The notes beneath the pieces were generated by a model. That model had not been told where the DNA came from and did not search any database. It saw only the letters and a list, made by a program, of their open reading frames with translations. This document shows, piece after piece, positions 42,809-52,812 of a DNA stretch of 64,000 bases (position 1 is its first letter; every line of letters begins with the position of its first letter). Source of the DNA: Daejeonella sp. (GTDB lineage Bacteria > Bacteroidota > Bacteroidia > Sphingobacteriales > Sphingobacteriaceae); NCBI RefSeq assembly GCF_030695525.1, contig NZ_JAUYSS010000072.1, positions 62,001 through 126,000 on the forward strand, given 5' to 3'. The translations under genes and the position numbers were made by a program.

Positions 42809-43507
42809 ATGTTATTACTGCAAATTGACACATTAAACCCGGTAGCTGATGCCGCAGCTTCAACCATTCAAACAATGCCAACCAGTGAAGAGTTAAGGTT
42901 CATTGAGCTCCTGTTCAAAGGGGGCTGGGTAATGTTGCCGCTCGCAATTCTGGCTTTTATTGGTCTGGTCATTTTTGTGGAACGATATTTAACTATACGC
43001 AAGGCCTCCAAAGATGAAATGAATCTTATGTTACAAGTTAAGCAGAGTATTAAATCGGCTAAACTTGAGTCTGCACTCGCTATTTGCAGAAACAGTAACA
43101 CGCCTTTGGGAAGAATGCTGGAGAAAGGTTTGCTGCGTATCGGAAGGCCAATAAAAGATATTGAAGGTGCTATTGAAAACGTAGGAAAACTGGAAGTATC
43201 GAAGCTCGAAAAAAACATAAGCATACTTGGTATTATTGCCGGAATTGCACCAATGCTCGGTTTCGTTGGTACTATTATTGGTGTAATTACGATCTTCCAT
43301 GAGGTTTCTGTAAAGGGAATTATTGAAATAGGAACCATATCGGGAGGTCTATATGTGAAAATGATCACTTCTGCAACCGGATTGATTATTGGAATAATTG
43401 CTTATGTTCTATATCATATATTGAATATTATGGTAGACCGGATTATCCTTAAAATGGAAACCGATGCTATTGAATTTATTGACTTGTTAGAGGAGCCCGG
43501 CAAATGA
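42809..43507 (+). CDS. exbB: MotA/TolQ/ExbB-type proton channel protein
   Basis: This 232-aa inner-membrane protein has a first transmembrane segment near residues 35-57, a cytoplasmic loop, and two helices near 138-160 and 175-205. The motif ISILGIIAGIAPMLGFVGTI is the conserved channel segment. With ExbD it forms the proton-driven motor that energises TonB. It overlaps exbD by four bases. TolQ is an alternative, but the TonB-like gene next to it favours an ExbB role. Confidence 0.88.
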   Translation: MLLLQIDTLNPVADAAASTIQTMPTSEELRFIELLFKGGWVMLPLAILAFIGLVIFVERYLTIRKASKDEMNLMLQVKQSIKSAKLESALAICRNSNTPLGRMLEKGLLRIGRPIKDIEGAIENVGKLEVSKLEKNISILGIIAGIAPMLGFVGTIIGVITIFHEVSVKGIIEIGTISGGLYVKMITSATGLIIGIIAYVLYHILNIMVDRIILKMETDAIEFIDLLEEPGK

Positions 43508-43902
43508 ATTTAAGAAAAAGACAAAGAGGGCACGTTGAGGTTCACACATCAGCATTGAATGACATCATGTTTTTCCTGCTGCTGTTTTTTTTGCTGGCAT
43601 CAGCTGTTGCCAACCCAAATGTGGTTAAGTTATTTTTACCAAGATCAAATTCCGGACAATCCATTCCTCAGAAAACGATCAATGTATCAATAACAAAAGA
43701 TCTGGAATATTTTGTTGAGAAAAAACAGGTTGACGCGGCAAATCTCTTTCAAAGCATAGAAACCTATCAAAAGGCAGCACCTGACTTAACCATCATATTG
43801 TATGCCGATCGCAGCATTGCCATTGAAAATGTGATCGAATTGACCGATATTGCAAATAAACTAAAGGTAAAACTTGTTTTAGCGACAGAAACAAAGAAAT
43901 GA
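43504..43902 (+). CDS. exbD: ExbD/TolR-family biopolymer transport protein
   Basis: This 132-aa protein has a cytoplasmic N-terminus, one transmembrane helix (about residues 20-40) and a periplasmic domain. The conserved proton-carrying aspartate lies in ALNDIMFFLLLFF, near the start of the helix. It overlaps both neighbours by four bases (ATGA), giving tight translational coupling exbB-exbD-tonB. It partners ExbB in the motor complex. Confidence 0.9.
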   Translation: MNLRKRQRGHVEVHTSALNDIMFFLLLFFLLASAVANPNVVKLFLPRSNSGQSIPQKTINVSITKDLEYFVEKKQVDAANLFQSIETYQKAAPDLTIILYADRSIAIENVIELTDIANKLKVKLVLATETKK

Positions 43903-44720
43903 TCGAATACCGTCGACAGGAAGAAAATAATTACCCGAAAGCATATGCCGTTTCCAGCGGTATAATGCTTGCTTTTTTGGTGATCAGTTATTTTATTATC
44001 GCCAGCCGAGTTGAGCCTGATACCGGTACAGGTGGAATAATTGTGAATTATGGCACTTCTGAGTTCGGCATGGGCGATGATTATATGAGCGTTGAAGAGC
44101 CTTCTAGCTCGCCCGATGCGAACAGCACTTCTCCTGATAAGGTAATTATGGATAAAACTACTTCCACGGAGTCCAATTCGGAAGTTTCTGACAAAGCAAT
44201 TGCCACCCAGGATAATGAAGATGCCCCCGAAGTTATAACAAAAGAAAAGAGTAGTGCGAAAGCTCCAGCTGTCACTACTCCTGCGAAAGAAAATAAACCT
44301 GTTGTGAATCAAAATGCCCTCTACAAGGGTAAACAGAACGATGGATTAGGAAAAGGTGATGGTACAGGTACAGTTGCTGGAAATCAGGGAAGTACTAATG
44401 GCGACCCATTATCGCCGGATTATGGTGAAGGAGGGTCAGGCAATGGCCCCTATAGTCTCGACCTGAAGAGCCGCAGATTCACTAATCTGACCCCTCCTCA
44501 AGATAATGGACAGAAATATGGCAGAGTAGCTGTACGGATTTTTGTAGATAAAAATGGAGTCGTGGTAAACGCCATTCCGGGAGTAAAAGGCACAACTTTA
44601 TCTGACAAAGAAATATGGGAAAAATGCCGTCTGGCTGTCATCGGATCTTCATTGAATAAGCTTGAATCTGCTCCAGAGGTACAGATTGGCGTGGTTATGT
44701 TCAACTTCAAGGTAAAATAA
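43899..44720 (+). CDS. TonB-like energy transducer
   Basis: This 273-aa protein has a short cytoplasmic N-terminus, one transmembrane helix (about residues 18-37), a long Ser/Asp/Gly-rich periplasmic linker (about 40-185) and a small C-terminal domain (about 190-273; GRVAVRIFVDKNGVVVNAI) of the TonB/TolA type. The linker lacks the Pro-Glu and Pro-Lys repeats of classical TonB. It should carry force from the ExbB-ExbD motor to an outer-membrane partner, probably the barrel encoded three genes upstream. Confidence 0.8.
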   Translation: MIEYRRQEENNYPKAYAVSSGIMLAFLVISYFIIASRVEPDTGTGGIIVNYGTSEFGMGDDYMSVEEPSSSPDANSTSPDKVIMDKTTSTESNSEVSDKAIATQDNEDAPEVITKEKSSAKAPAVTTPAKENKPVVNQNALYKGKQNDGLGKGDGTGTVAGNQGSTNGDPLSPDYGEGGSGNGPYSLDLKSRRFTNLTPPQDNGQKYGRVAVRIFVDKNGVVVNAIPGVKGTTLSDKEIWEKCRLAVIGSSLNKLESAPEVQIGVVMFNFKVK

Positions 44721-44742
44721 GTCCGTTTATCTAGGCTGATCA

Positions 44743-46104
44743 ATGAATATGCCTGAAAATACCTCTGATAATCTTAAGCCTGAGGGGCCCTTTAATTCTT
44801 ACTCAAATGTAATTTCCTATTTATACTCCCGTCTTCCGATGTTTTCGCGGCTGGGTGCTGATGCAATAAAGGCTGATCTGATCAATACCGAAAAATTTTG
44901 CACCCATCTTTCTGAACCTCAGAATACATTTAAATCGGTACATATTGGTGGAACCAATGGAAAGGGCTCTTCATCACATATGCTAGCGGCAATCCTCCAA
45001 ACTGCCGGTTATAAAACCGGTTTATACACTTCTCCACACCTTAAAGACTTCAGGGAAAGGATCCGCATCAATGGTGAAATGATTTCAGAACTTGATGTTT
45101 TGCAATTTGTGAACGATAATTATGAATTTATTGAAAGACTTGAACCCTCATTTTTTGAAGTTACTGTCGCTATGGCTTTCCATCATTTTGCGATCAATAA
45201 AGTCGATATTGCAGTAATTGAAGTTGGCTTAGGAGGAAGGCTCGACTCAACCAATGTAATCCATCCGCAACTTTCCCTGATCAGCAATATTGCATTCGAC
45301 CACATGAATATTCTGGGAAATACACTTCTACTTATAGCCGGGGAAAAGGCCGGAATCATAAAAAAAGAAGTACCGGTAATCATCAGTCAGAAACAGGATG
45401 AGGTAGAAGACATTTTTATAAAAAAGGCAGCAGAACAGCAATCCAAAATAGTATTTGCAAGTGAAGTATGGCTTATAAAAAAGAGTAGTCCTCAACCAAA
45501 TTTACCTGAACTGCTAAAAGTAGACATCAAACAGAAAAATGATTCAGTTCCATCCTATTTCGGCTTTAATACACTGGAATTGGATCTGACAGGAATCTAC
45601 CAGTTAAAAAACCTTGCCGGTGTATTAAGCGCTATCAAGCAGTTACACGATTTTGGCTATCAAATAGCCGAGCAAAACATTATTGATGCATTAAGGCAGG
45701 TAAAGGCCCTGACAGGGCTAATGGGGCGTTGGCAGATGTTACAGAAAGCTCCTTTAGTTATCTGTGATACCGGACACAATGAAGATGGGATTAGGGAAGT
45801 GCTAAAAAATATAGAACAATGCTCCTTTGATCAGCTTCATATGGTTATCGGAATGCTCAGCGATAAAGACAGCTCCGGAATTTTGAAAATGCTTCCTAAA
45901 AATGCAAAATATTACTTCTGTCAACCTGATTTACCAAGAGCAAAACCGGCAATTGAGTTAAGAAATGAAGCCCAAGCCTATAATTTGCATGGTAAATATT
46001 ATTCTTCAGTATCAGATGCGCTGGAGACAGCAAAAAAAAATGCTGGCAAGAATGATCTGATCTTTGTTGGTGGCAGTACATTTGTGGTTGCAGAAGTGGT
46101 TTAA
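44743..46104 (+). CDS. folC: Folylpolyglutamate synthase / dihydrofolate synthase
   Basis: This 453-aa Mur-ligase-fold enzyme adds glutamate to dihydropteroate and to folates. The P-loop IGGTNGKGSSS (about residues 68-77) and LYTSPHLKDFRERIRING are diagnostic. IEVGLGGRLDSTNVI and AFDHMNILG follow. It starts 22 bases after the TonB-like gene and is likely the last gene of the operon, although its job (folate) is unrelated. It ends near a terminator that mainly serves the convergent SDR gene. Confidence 0.93.
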   Translation: MNMPENTSDNLKPEGPFNSYSNVISYLYSRLPMFSRLGADAIKADLINTEKFCTHLSEPQNTFKSVHIGGTNGKGSSSHMLAAILQTAGYKTGLYTSPHLKDFRERIRINGEMISELDVLQFVNDNYEFIERLEPSFFEVTVAMAFHHFAINKVDIAVIEVGLGGRLDSTNVIHPQLSLISNIAFDHMNILGNTLLLIAGEKAGIIKKEVPVIISQKQDEVEDIFIKKAAEQQSKIVFASEVWLIKKSSPQPNLPELLKVDIKQKNDSVPSYFGFNTLELDLTGIYQLKNLAGVLSAIKQLHDFGYQIAEQNIIDALRQVKALTGLMGRWQMLQKAPLVICDTGHNEDGIREVLKNIEQCSFDQLHMVIGMLSDKDSSGILKMLPKNAKYYFCQPDLPRAKPAIELRNEAQAYNLHGKYYSSVSDALETAKKNAGKNDLIFVGGSTFVVAEVV

Positions 46105-46135
46105 ACACTGGTGGATGCTTAAAAAATTAAGTGCG

Positions 46136-46173
46136 AAAAAAATGCTTCAGGTTTTATTTTGCCATGAAGCATT
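46136..46173 (-). terminator. Intrinsic terminator of the SDR gene
   Basis: AATGCTTCA (46141-46149) and TGAAGCATT (46165-46173) form a nine-pair stem with a 15-base loop. On the minus strand a run of Ts follows (46142 to 46136). It may also stop folC transcripts. Confidence 0.75.
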
Positions 46174-46197
46174 GAAAATGAATTCCTGCCACAATTT

Positions 46198-46950
46198 TTA
46201 CTGTGCCAGATAACCGCCATCAATTGGATAATAAGATCCGGTAACAAAGGAAGATTTATCAGATCCTAACCAAAGAATAAGCTCTGCGATTTCTTCTGAT
46301 TCTCCCAATCTGCCAATTGGATGCATTCCTTTTATCACATTGAGTGTGGCCTCATCAAGTGCATTCATTACCATAGGTGTTTTAATATAGGCCGGCCCAA
46401 CTGAATTGACCCGGATTTTCTGATCTGCATATTCCAGGGCGGCGGCTTTTGTTAAACCAACAACACCATGTTTTGCTGCTACATAGGCTGGTGAAAATTT
46501 GGTCCCTGCAGCACCCAGGATTGATGCAATATTGACAATGCTACCTCCACCCGACTGCATCATTGCAGGAATCTGATATTTTAATCCGTAAAAAACTCCT
46601 GATAGATTTGTGTCAATGACTTTTTGCCAGCCATCAATAGGATAATCAGCAACATTACTTAATGGGCCGGCAATCCCCGCATTGTTAACTGCAATATGCA
46701 ATGCACCATATTTCGCAACCGTCTGTTCAACCAGATTCAGGTTATCTTCGGCTTTGCTGGTATCCGCCTTTATAAAAAAAGCCTGCCCCCCAGCTTTATT
46801 GATCTCTGAAACAACTGCAATCCCATGTTCTTCATTTATATCAGAAACTACCACCCTGGCACCTTCTGTTGCATACAAAATTGCTGCTGCCCTTCCAATA
46901 CCTGATCCTGATCCGGTAATTATTGCAACTTTATCTTTCAAACTTTCCAT
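46198..46950 (-). CDS. Short-chain dehydrogenase/reductase
   Basis: This 250-aa classical SDR has the NAD(P)-binding motif TGSGSGIG (residues 12-19), NNAG (89-92) and the catalytic Ser143, Tyr156 and Lys160 (in SPAYVAAK). Asp37 after the second strand suggests NAD rather than NADP preference. The substrate cannot be read from sequence; relatives include glucose 1-dehydrogenase-like and 3-oxoacyl reductase-like enzymes. It stands alone, with a terminator downstream. Confidence 0.88.
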   Translation of the reverse strand: MESLKDKVAIITGSGSGIGRAAAILYATEGARVVVSDINEEHGIAVVSEINKAGGQAFFIKADTSKAEDNLNLVEQTVAKYGALHIAVNNAGIAGPLSNVADYPIDGWQKVIDTNLSGVFYGLKYQIPAMMQSGGGSIVNIASILGAAGTKFSPAYVAAKHGVVGLTKAAALEYADQKIRVNSVGPAYIKTPMVMNALDEATLNVIKGMHPIGRLGESEEIAELILWLGSDKSSFVTGSYYPIDGGYLAQ

Positions 46951-47097
46951 AGAATATGATTTTTAGAATTATACAAATGTCGAAAAAACAAAAATCAGGA
47001 ACATGACCCAGATCACTTGATTTCAAAGTATTAGTCATATTTACTCAGAAAATACATATTATTAAGTCTGAAATAATGGATATTAAACATCCGATGT

Positions 47098-48516
47098 TTA
47101 TACCCCTTTCTTGGCAAAAGCTTTCCACATGTAAAATACAGGAACACCGGTTAATACAACGATCAGGCCGGGCCATGTGAAATTTGGCTTATAGATGATG
47201 AGAAGGGTACAAAAACAAATCCCCATCACAATGTAAATAGCAGGCAGGAATGGATACCCAAAGGCTTTATATGGCCTCTCTGCACCAGGACGTTTAGACC
47301 TCAATATATATATTCCAATAATCGTCAGAACATAAAATATGACAACCACGAAAGAGATCATATCCAAAAGATCCCCATACCTTCCGCTCAGACAAAGTGC
47401 TGATGCAACCAGGCATTGCAGCCATAAACCGAATTCAGGTACGGCATGTTTATTTAACGATGCAGTTTTCTTAAAGAATAAACCATCATTTGCCATGGTA
47501 TGATAAACCCTTGCCCCGGCCAGAATTAATCCGTTATTACATCCAAAGGTTGATACCATAATCATTAGCGCAATAATTACAGTGCCTATATTTCCGAATA
47601 TGACACTGGAGGCTGCAACTGCAACCCTATCTTTATCAGCCGTTGCTATCTCCTGCAGTGGCAAAACCGCCATATAAACCAAATTCGCGAGAACGTATAT
47701 CAGGGTAACAATCAGGGTACCTAAAAATAAGCTGAGCCCGATATTACGTTTGGGATTTTTGACCTCACCTGCAATAAAGGTGATATTATTCCATGCATCA
47801 CTACTGAAAATAGAACCTACCATAGCTGCAGCTACAGCACCCAGGGCTGCCACCAGGGAATACGATTCTAATGTTCCGTCAACATTTAATTTTTGCATAC
47901 TCCAGGCATTGACCCAGTTGGCCTCCCATATATCCGGTTTGAGCATGATGAAACCAAAGATGATCAATCCAAATAAACTCACAAGTTTTGTCAAGGTAAA
48001 GGAAGTCTGTATAATTTTACCCCCTTTTACCCCTTTGGTATTGATATAAGTCAGCAAAATAATAATCCCAATGGCCAGAACCTGGGCAGGGGAAACTGAT
48101 ATTGTGCCCAAAGTAAATAAGACAATATCCTCACTTACAGCCGGCCATAGATAGGCTGTGAATTTAGAAAAGGCAACCCCTACTGCCGCAATCGTTCCTG
48201 TTTGAATTACTGCAAAAAAACTCCAGCCATACAAAAATCCAACAAGCGGATTATAAGCTTCTTTCAGGTAAACATATTGTCCTCCAGCTTTTGGAAACAT
48301 GGCACTTAATTCCCCATAGCTCACTGCAGCAATTAATGTCATCAAACCAGTGATCAGCCAGACAGCAATCAGCCATCCAGCAGAGCCTACATTTCGGGTT
48401 ATATCTGCAGTGACAATAAAAATACCTGATCCGATCATACTTCCTGCAACCAGTAAAGTCGCATCAAGCAGACCAAGCTCACGCTTCATTTCATTTTGCC
48501 CCAATGTTTCATTCAT
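47098..48516 (-). CDS. APC-superfamily amino acid permease
   Basis: This 472-aa inner-membrane transporter has about twelve transmembrane helices. The opening LLDATLLVAGSMIGSGIFIV contains the GSGIF substrate-binding loop of the APC fold. AMFPKAGGQYVYLKEAY is typical of the LAT-like or yeast-like branch. Substrates are probably amino acids; which ones is unknown. It is divergent from the pyrophosphatase gene across a 286-base AT-rich gap. Confidence 0.87.
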   Translation of the reverse strand: MNETLGQNEMKRELGLLDATLLVAGSMIGSGIFIVTADITRNVGSAGWLIAVWLITGLMTLIAAVSYGELSAMFPKAGGQYVYLKEAYNPLVGFLYGWSFFAVIQTGTIAAVGVAFSKFTAYLWPAVSEDIVLFTLGTISVSPAQVLAIGIIILLTYINTKGVKGGKIIQTSFTLTKLVSLFGLIIFGFIMLKPDIWEANWVNAWSMQKLNVDGTLESYSLVAALGAVAAAMVGSIFSSDAWNNITFIAGEVKNPKRNIGLSLFLGTLIVTLIYVLANLVYMAVLPLQEIATADKDRVAVAASSVIFGNIGTVIIALMIMVSTFGCNNGLILAGARVYHTMANDGLFFKKTASLNKHAVPEFGLWLQCLVASALCLSGRYGDLLDMISFVVVIFYVLTIIGIYILRSKRPGAERPYKAFGYPFLPAIYIVMGICFCTLLIIYKPNFTWPGLIVVLTGVPVFYMWKAFAKKGV

Positions 48517-48728
48517 GCCAATAATAAATTTGATTCCAGAATAAACTTACACTAAAAATATACCTCATACCCAACTATTTTCATCCAAATGAATATATTC
48601 TTAAATAGCTAAAAAAAAAACAACAATATTTACAAATAAATAATCTATATAACTACCTCATAATCAATAGATATACTAATAAGTGTTGATAAATAGGACT
48701 GAATATCATAACATTATGAATTTCAATA

Positions 48729-48759
48729 TTTGATTAATAGAATAAGCCTGCTATTTTTG
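48729..48759 (+). promoter_or_regulatory. Bacteroidota-type promoter of the pyrophosphatase gene
   Basis: TTTG (48729-48732), 19 bases, then TATTTTTG (48752-48759) matches the -33/-7 consensus in both elements and spacing. The predicted leader is about 40 bases before ATG 48803. Confidence 0.65.
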
Positions 48760-48802
48760 CGCTTCGTATAAGAAAAAATATCAATAATAAATAGGACTTT
48801 CT

Positions 48803-51037
48803 ATGGAGTTTTTACAAGACAATTTAATTTATTTAATACCTGCAATGGGTGTTTTCGGTATTATAGTAATGGCTGTTAAATCAGCATGGGTTACTAAACA
48901 GGATGCCGGAGACGAGAACATGCAAAGACTTTCTGGTTATATTGCAGATGGTGCCATGGCCTTTTTGAAAGCAGAATGGAAAGTACTCGGATATTTTTCT
49001 GCTATTGCCGCTATTTTGTTGGCTTATTCGGGTACCCTGGTTGAAACTTCAAGCTGGGTTATTGCCGTTTCTTTCATTATTGGTGCCTTTACATCTGCTC
49101 TTGCAGGATATATCGGGATGAATATTGCAACCAAAGCAAATGTTCGTACTACTCAGGCAGCCAGAACCAGCTTAGCAAGTGCTTTAAAAGTATCATTTAC
49201 CGGTGGAAGTGTAATGGGTATTGGTGTTGCCGGACTTGCTGTACTTGGTTTAGGAAGTTTATTTATTGTATTTTATCAGATATATGTTATTAATACTGGT
49301 GCAAGTGTCAATGGTAAAGAAATGGAAAAAGCACTTGAGGTTTTAGCCGGTTTTTCCCTTGGTGCTGAATCCATTGCACTTTTTGCACGTGTTGGAGGTG
49401 GTATTTATACTAAGGCTGCTGATGTTGGGGCTGACCTAGTAGGTAAAGTGGAGGCTGGTATTCCTGAAGATGATGTACGTAATCCTGCAACTATTGCAGA
49501 TAACGTAGGTGATAACGTAGGTGATGTTGCTGGTATGGGTGCCGATCTTTTCGGATCTTATGTTGCCACCATCCTTGCAACAATGATCCTTGGACGTGAG
49601 ATCATTTCAGTTGATAACTTTGGTGGAATTGCTCCTATCCTCTTACCAATGCTAATCGCTGGTCTTGGACTTATTTTATCGATTGTAGCCACTGCCTTTG
49701 TTAAAATCAGCAAAGAAACCGACAGTGTTCAAAATGCCCTCAATATGGGAAACTGGTCATCCATCGTCTTAACTGCAATTGTTTCGTTTTTTGCGGTGAC
49801 CTGGATGCTTCCTGATAATATGATTATCCGTGGTTTCGAATTCAGCAAAATGGATGTGTTTTACGCAATCATAGTAGGACTTGTTGTAGGCACATTGATG
49901 AGTTTAATTACTGAATATTACACTGCAATGGGCAAGCGTCCGGTATTGAGCATTATTCGCCAGTCTTCGACAGGACATGCTACCAACATTATTGCAGGAC
50001 TTTCTGTAGGTATGGAATCAACAGTATTGCCTATTTTGGTACTTGCCGGTGGTATTTATGGATCATTTCACTTTGCAGGTTTCTATGGTGTTGCAATTGC
50101 AGCCGCAGGAATGATGGCAACTACAGCAATGCAACTATCAATTGATGCTTTCGGGCCAATTGCTGATAATGCGGGTGGAATTGCCGAGATGAGTGGTCTG
50201 CCCCCAGAAGTAAGAGAACGTACTGATAATCTGGATGCTGTTGGAAATACAACTGCAGCAACCGGAAAAGGTTTTGCAATTGCATCTGCAGCACTAACCT
50301 CACTGGCCTTATTTGCGGCATTTGTTGGAGTTGCAGGTATTGATCAGATCGATATCTATAAAGCTGATGTACTTGCCGGACTATTTGTTGGAGGTATGAT
50401 TCCATTCATTTTCTCAGCTTTATGTATCTCTGCAGTAGGTAGAGCAGCAATGGACATGGTAAACGAAGTTAGAAGACAGTTTCGTGAAATCCCTGGTATT
50501 ATGGAGTACAAAGCAGAACCGGAATATGAAAAATGTGTTGCAATATCTACCAAAGCATCTATCCGTGAGATGATGCTCCCTGGAGCCATAGCACTAATTG
50601 TTCCAATTATCATTGGTTTCGCATTTGGACCAGAGGTATTGGGTGGTTTGCTTGCAGGTGTTACTGTATCTGGTGTTTTAATGGGTATGTTCCAGTCGAA
50701 TGCAGGAGGTGCATGGGACAATGCAAAGAAATCATTCGAAGCGGGTGTTGAAATTGATGGTGAGATGTACTATAAAAAATCGGAACCGCATAAAGCCTCG
50801 GTTACAGGTGATACAGTTGGAGATCCATTTAAGGATACCTCAGGCCCTTCGATGAACATTCTGATTAAACTAATGTCAATTGTTTCCCTGATTATTGCCC
50901 CACATATTTCAACCGGCAACTCCCATCAGGTAAAAGTTGAGGTCAGAAAAGAGATTAAGATGATCAGTGCTGTTGACCAATCTGGAAAAACGGTAATTGA
51001 TACTTTAATCAATACAACTGATTCAATCAGCAGATAA
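48803..51037 (+). CDS. hppA: Ion-translocating membrane pyrophosphatase, K+-dependent type
   Basis: This 744-aa protein of about sixteen helices couples pyrophosphate hydrolysis to pumping of H+ and/or Na+. The active-site motif DNVGDNVGD lies near residue 230, and ISTGNSHQV-like residues close the protein. In [10 protein letters not shown], Ala485 and Gly488 occupy the positions that are Lys and Thr in K+-independent enzymes, so K+ dependence is likely. The pumped ion cannot be settled by eye. A strong terminator follows and a -33/-7 promoter precedes it. Confidence 0.93.
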   Translation: MEFLQDNLIYLIPAMGVFGIIVMAVKSAWVTKQDAGDENMQRLSGYIADGAMAFLKAEWKVLGYFSAIAAILLAYSGTLVETSSWVIAVSFIIGAFTSALAGYIGMNIATKANVRTTQAARTSLASALKVSFTGGSVMGIGVAGLAVLGLGSLFIVFYQIYVINTGASVNGKEMEKALEVLAGFSLGAESIALFARVGGGIYTKAADVGADLVGKVEAGIPEDDVRNPATIADNVGDNVGDVAGMGADLFGSYVATILATMILGREIISVDNFGGIAPILLPMLIAGLGLILSIVATAFVKISKETDSVQNALNMGNWSSIVLTAIVSFFAVTWMLPDNMIIRGFEFSKMDVFYAIIVGLVVGTLMSLITEYYTAMGKRPVLSIIRQSSTGHATNIIAGLSVGMESTVLPILVLAGGIYGSFHFAGFYGVAIAAAGMMATTAMQLSIDAFGPIADNAGGIAEMSGLPPEVRERTDNLDAVGNTTAATGKGFAIASAALTSLALFAAFVGVAGIDQIDIYKADVLAGLFVGGMIPFIFSALCISAVGRAAMDMVNEVRRQFREIPGIMEYKAEPEYEKCVAISTKASIREMMLPGAIALIVPIIIGFAFGPEVLGGLLAGVTVSGVLMGMFQSNAGGAWDNAKKSFEAGVEIDGEMYYKKSEPHKASVTGDTVGDPFKDTSGPSMNILIKLMSIVSLIIAPHISTGNSHQVKVEVRKEIKMISAVDQSGKTVIDTLINTTDSISR

Positions 51038-51050
51038 TTAAGAAAATAAA

Positions 51051-51090
51051 AAAAAGCAGAAGGAGTTTAATAAAATTTCTTCTGCTTTTT
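51051..51090 (+). terminator. Intrinsic terminator of hppA
   Basis: AAAAAGCAGAAG (51051-51062) and CTTCTGCTTTTT (51079-51090) form a twelve-pair stem with a 16-base loop, running into Ts. Confidence 0.85.
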
Positions 51091-51183
51091 TGCTTTAAAA
51101 CAATTTGTTAAACCGTCCAGACAGCTATGTTTTGGGAATCAATTTCAATCATATGTAGGTTTCATTATTCCAATTAAATTAAT

Positions 51184-51191
51184 TACGTTTG
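51184..51191 (+). promoter_or_regulatory. -7 element of the cationic-type APC permease gene
   Basis: TACGTTTG fits TAnnTTTG exactly, 52 bases before the ATG at 51243. No convincing -33 element. Confidence 0.4.
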
Positions 51192-51242
51192 AAATCTTTA
51201 AAAACAAACTCCAATTAAATATTATTAACTAAACCAATTTAT

Positions 51243-52718
51243 ATGTTCCACAAAAAATCCATAGAACAGTTACTGTTCGAATCCAACCAAACGGGTGCAG
51301 GCACATTAAAACGTTCACTAAGCAGTTTAAATCTCGTTGCGCTTGGAATTGGTGCAATCATTGGAGCGGGCCTATTCTCATTAACCGGAATAGCTGCAGC
51401 AGAGAATGCAGGGCCGGCAGTAACCATTTCATTCGCTCTGGCAGCATTTGCCTGTGCGTTTGCGGGACTATGCTATGCAGAGTTTGCATCCATGATACCG
51501 GTTGCAGGTAGTGCCTATACCTATTCGTATGCAACAATGGGTGAATTTATGGCCTGGATAATTGGATGGGACCTTGTTCTGGAATATGCCTTAGGTGCAG
51601 CTACTGTTGCTGTAAGCTGGTCGCGATACCTTCTTGAGTTATTGCATAAGTATAATATTAATTTACCACATGAGCTCATTGTATCCCCCTGGGAAACTAT
51701 GAAACTTGGGGATGGAACAGTCATAGAAGGTGGAATAATCAATCTCCCGGCGATCTTCATCGTATGCGTATTATCACTGGTTTTGATCAGGGGCACACAG
51801 GAGTCAGCAACTATGAATAATGCACTCGTTATTCTTAAAGTTGCAGTGGTATTAATGTTCATTACTTTAGGCTGGAGCCATATCAACCCTGAAAATTATG
51901 TTCCATATATTCCTGAGAATACCGGAAAATTTGAAAATTTCGGATGGACTGGTATCTCCACAGGAGCAGCCGTGGTATTTTTCGCATTTATCGGGTTTGA
52001 TGCGGTTTCAACAGCGGCTCAGGAGGCAAAAAATCCACAAAAAGGAATGCCAATAGGTATTCTGGGTTCATTGGTTATATGTACTATACTTTATGTATTA
52101 TTTGCACACGTTATGACAGGTCTTGTTAATTATAAAGACTTCGCGGGCGATGCAAAACCAGCTGCAACAGCATTTGCAATGACAGGATACACCTTCCTGC
52201 AGGACGCTTTAATTATTGCGATTCTGGCAGGTTATACCTCCGTAATATTAGTTATGCTGATGGGACAGTCCCGGGTATTCTATACCATGGCCAAAGATGG
52301 CCTACTGCCAAAATTCTTTGCTGTGGTTCATCCTAAATTTCGTACCCCATGGAAAACCAATTTATTCTTCCTGGTTTTTGTAAGTCTGTTTGCAGGATTC
52401 GTTCCGATTTCTGATCTGGGGCATATGGTAAGTATTGGTACATTATTCGCCTTTACACTCGTTTGTATTGGAATAATGGTGCTTCGGAAATCATTGCCTA
52501 ATGCAGTCAGACCATTCAGAACTCCCTTCGTACCATTCGTGCCAATAATGGGAATCATTACCTGTCTTTATCTGATGTACACTTTACCAAGTGAAAGCTG
52601 GTTCCGTTTATTTATTTGGATGGCGATGGGTGTACTCCTATATTTTTTATATGGTAAAAAACACAGTAAGATTCGTGAGTTAAGGGATGGCAAAATTATT
52701 GAAAAAGACAGAGAATAA
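51243..52718 (+). CDS. APC permease, cationic amino acid transporter-like
   Basis: This 491-aa membrane protein opens with a soluble N-terminus, LKRSLSSLNLVALGIGAIIG, then GLFSLTG. The pattern is that of the CAT (cationic amino acid transporter) branch of the APC superfamily, with FASMIPVAGSAYTYSYATMG after it and about twelve to fourteen helices. It may import amino acids such as Lys or Arg, by family analogy only. It is flanked by terminators on both sides and so forms a single-gene unit. Confidence 0.87.
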   Translation: MFHKKSIEQLLFESNQTGAGTLKRSLSSLNLVALGIGAIIGAGLFSLTGIAAAENAGPAVTISFALAAFACAFAGLCYAEFASMIPVAGSAYTYSYATMGEFMAWIIGWDLVLEYALGAATVAVSWSRYLLELLHKYNINLPHELIVSPWETMKLGDGTVIEGGIINLPAIFIVCVLSLVLIRGTQESATMNNALVILKVAVVLMFITLGWSHINPENYVPYIPENTGKFENFGWTGISTGAAVVFFAFIGFDAVSTAAQEAKNPQKGMPIGILGSLVICTILYVLFAHVMTGLVNYKDFAGDAKPAATAFAMTGYTFLQDALIIAILAGYTSVILVMLMGQSRVFYTMAKDGLLPKFFAVVHPKFRTPWKTNLFFLVFVSLFAGFVPISDLGHMVSIGTLFAFTLVCIGIMVLRKSLPNAVRPFRTPFVPFVPIMGIITCLYLMYTLPSESWFRLFIWMAMGVLLYFLYGKKHSKIRELRDGKIIEKDRE

Positions 52719-52732
52719 ACAAAGCATATTTT

Positions 52733-52775
52733 AAAGCAAATAGGTTTCCGACATAGTCTGAAACCTTTTTGCTTT
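52733..52775 (+). terminator. Intrinsic terminator of the APC permease gene
   Basis: Sixteen bases at 52733-52748 pair with 52760-52775 with a single mismatch; the inner part is AGGTTTC with GAAACCT. The 3' arm contains a T-run. Confidence 0.75.
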
Positions 52776-52812
52776 TGGTCTGATTTTAAACTATCAGAAC
52801 AGATTCGAAAAA

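Noticed and set aside
51270-51300. GTTCGAATCC as a tRNA T-loop
   Set aside because: It lies within the permease coding sequence and no acceptor or anticodon stems surround it. No tRNA was found anywhere in the window.
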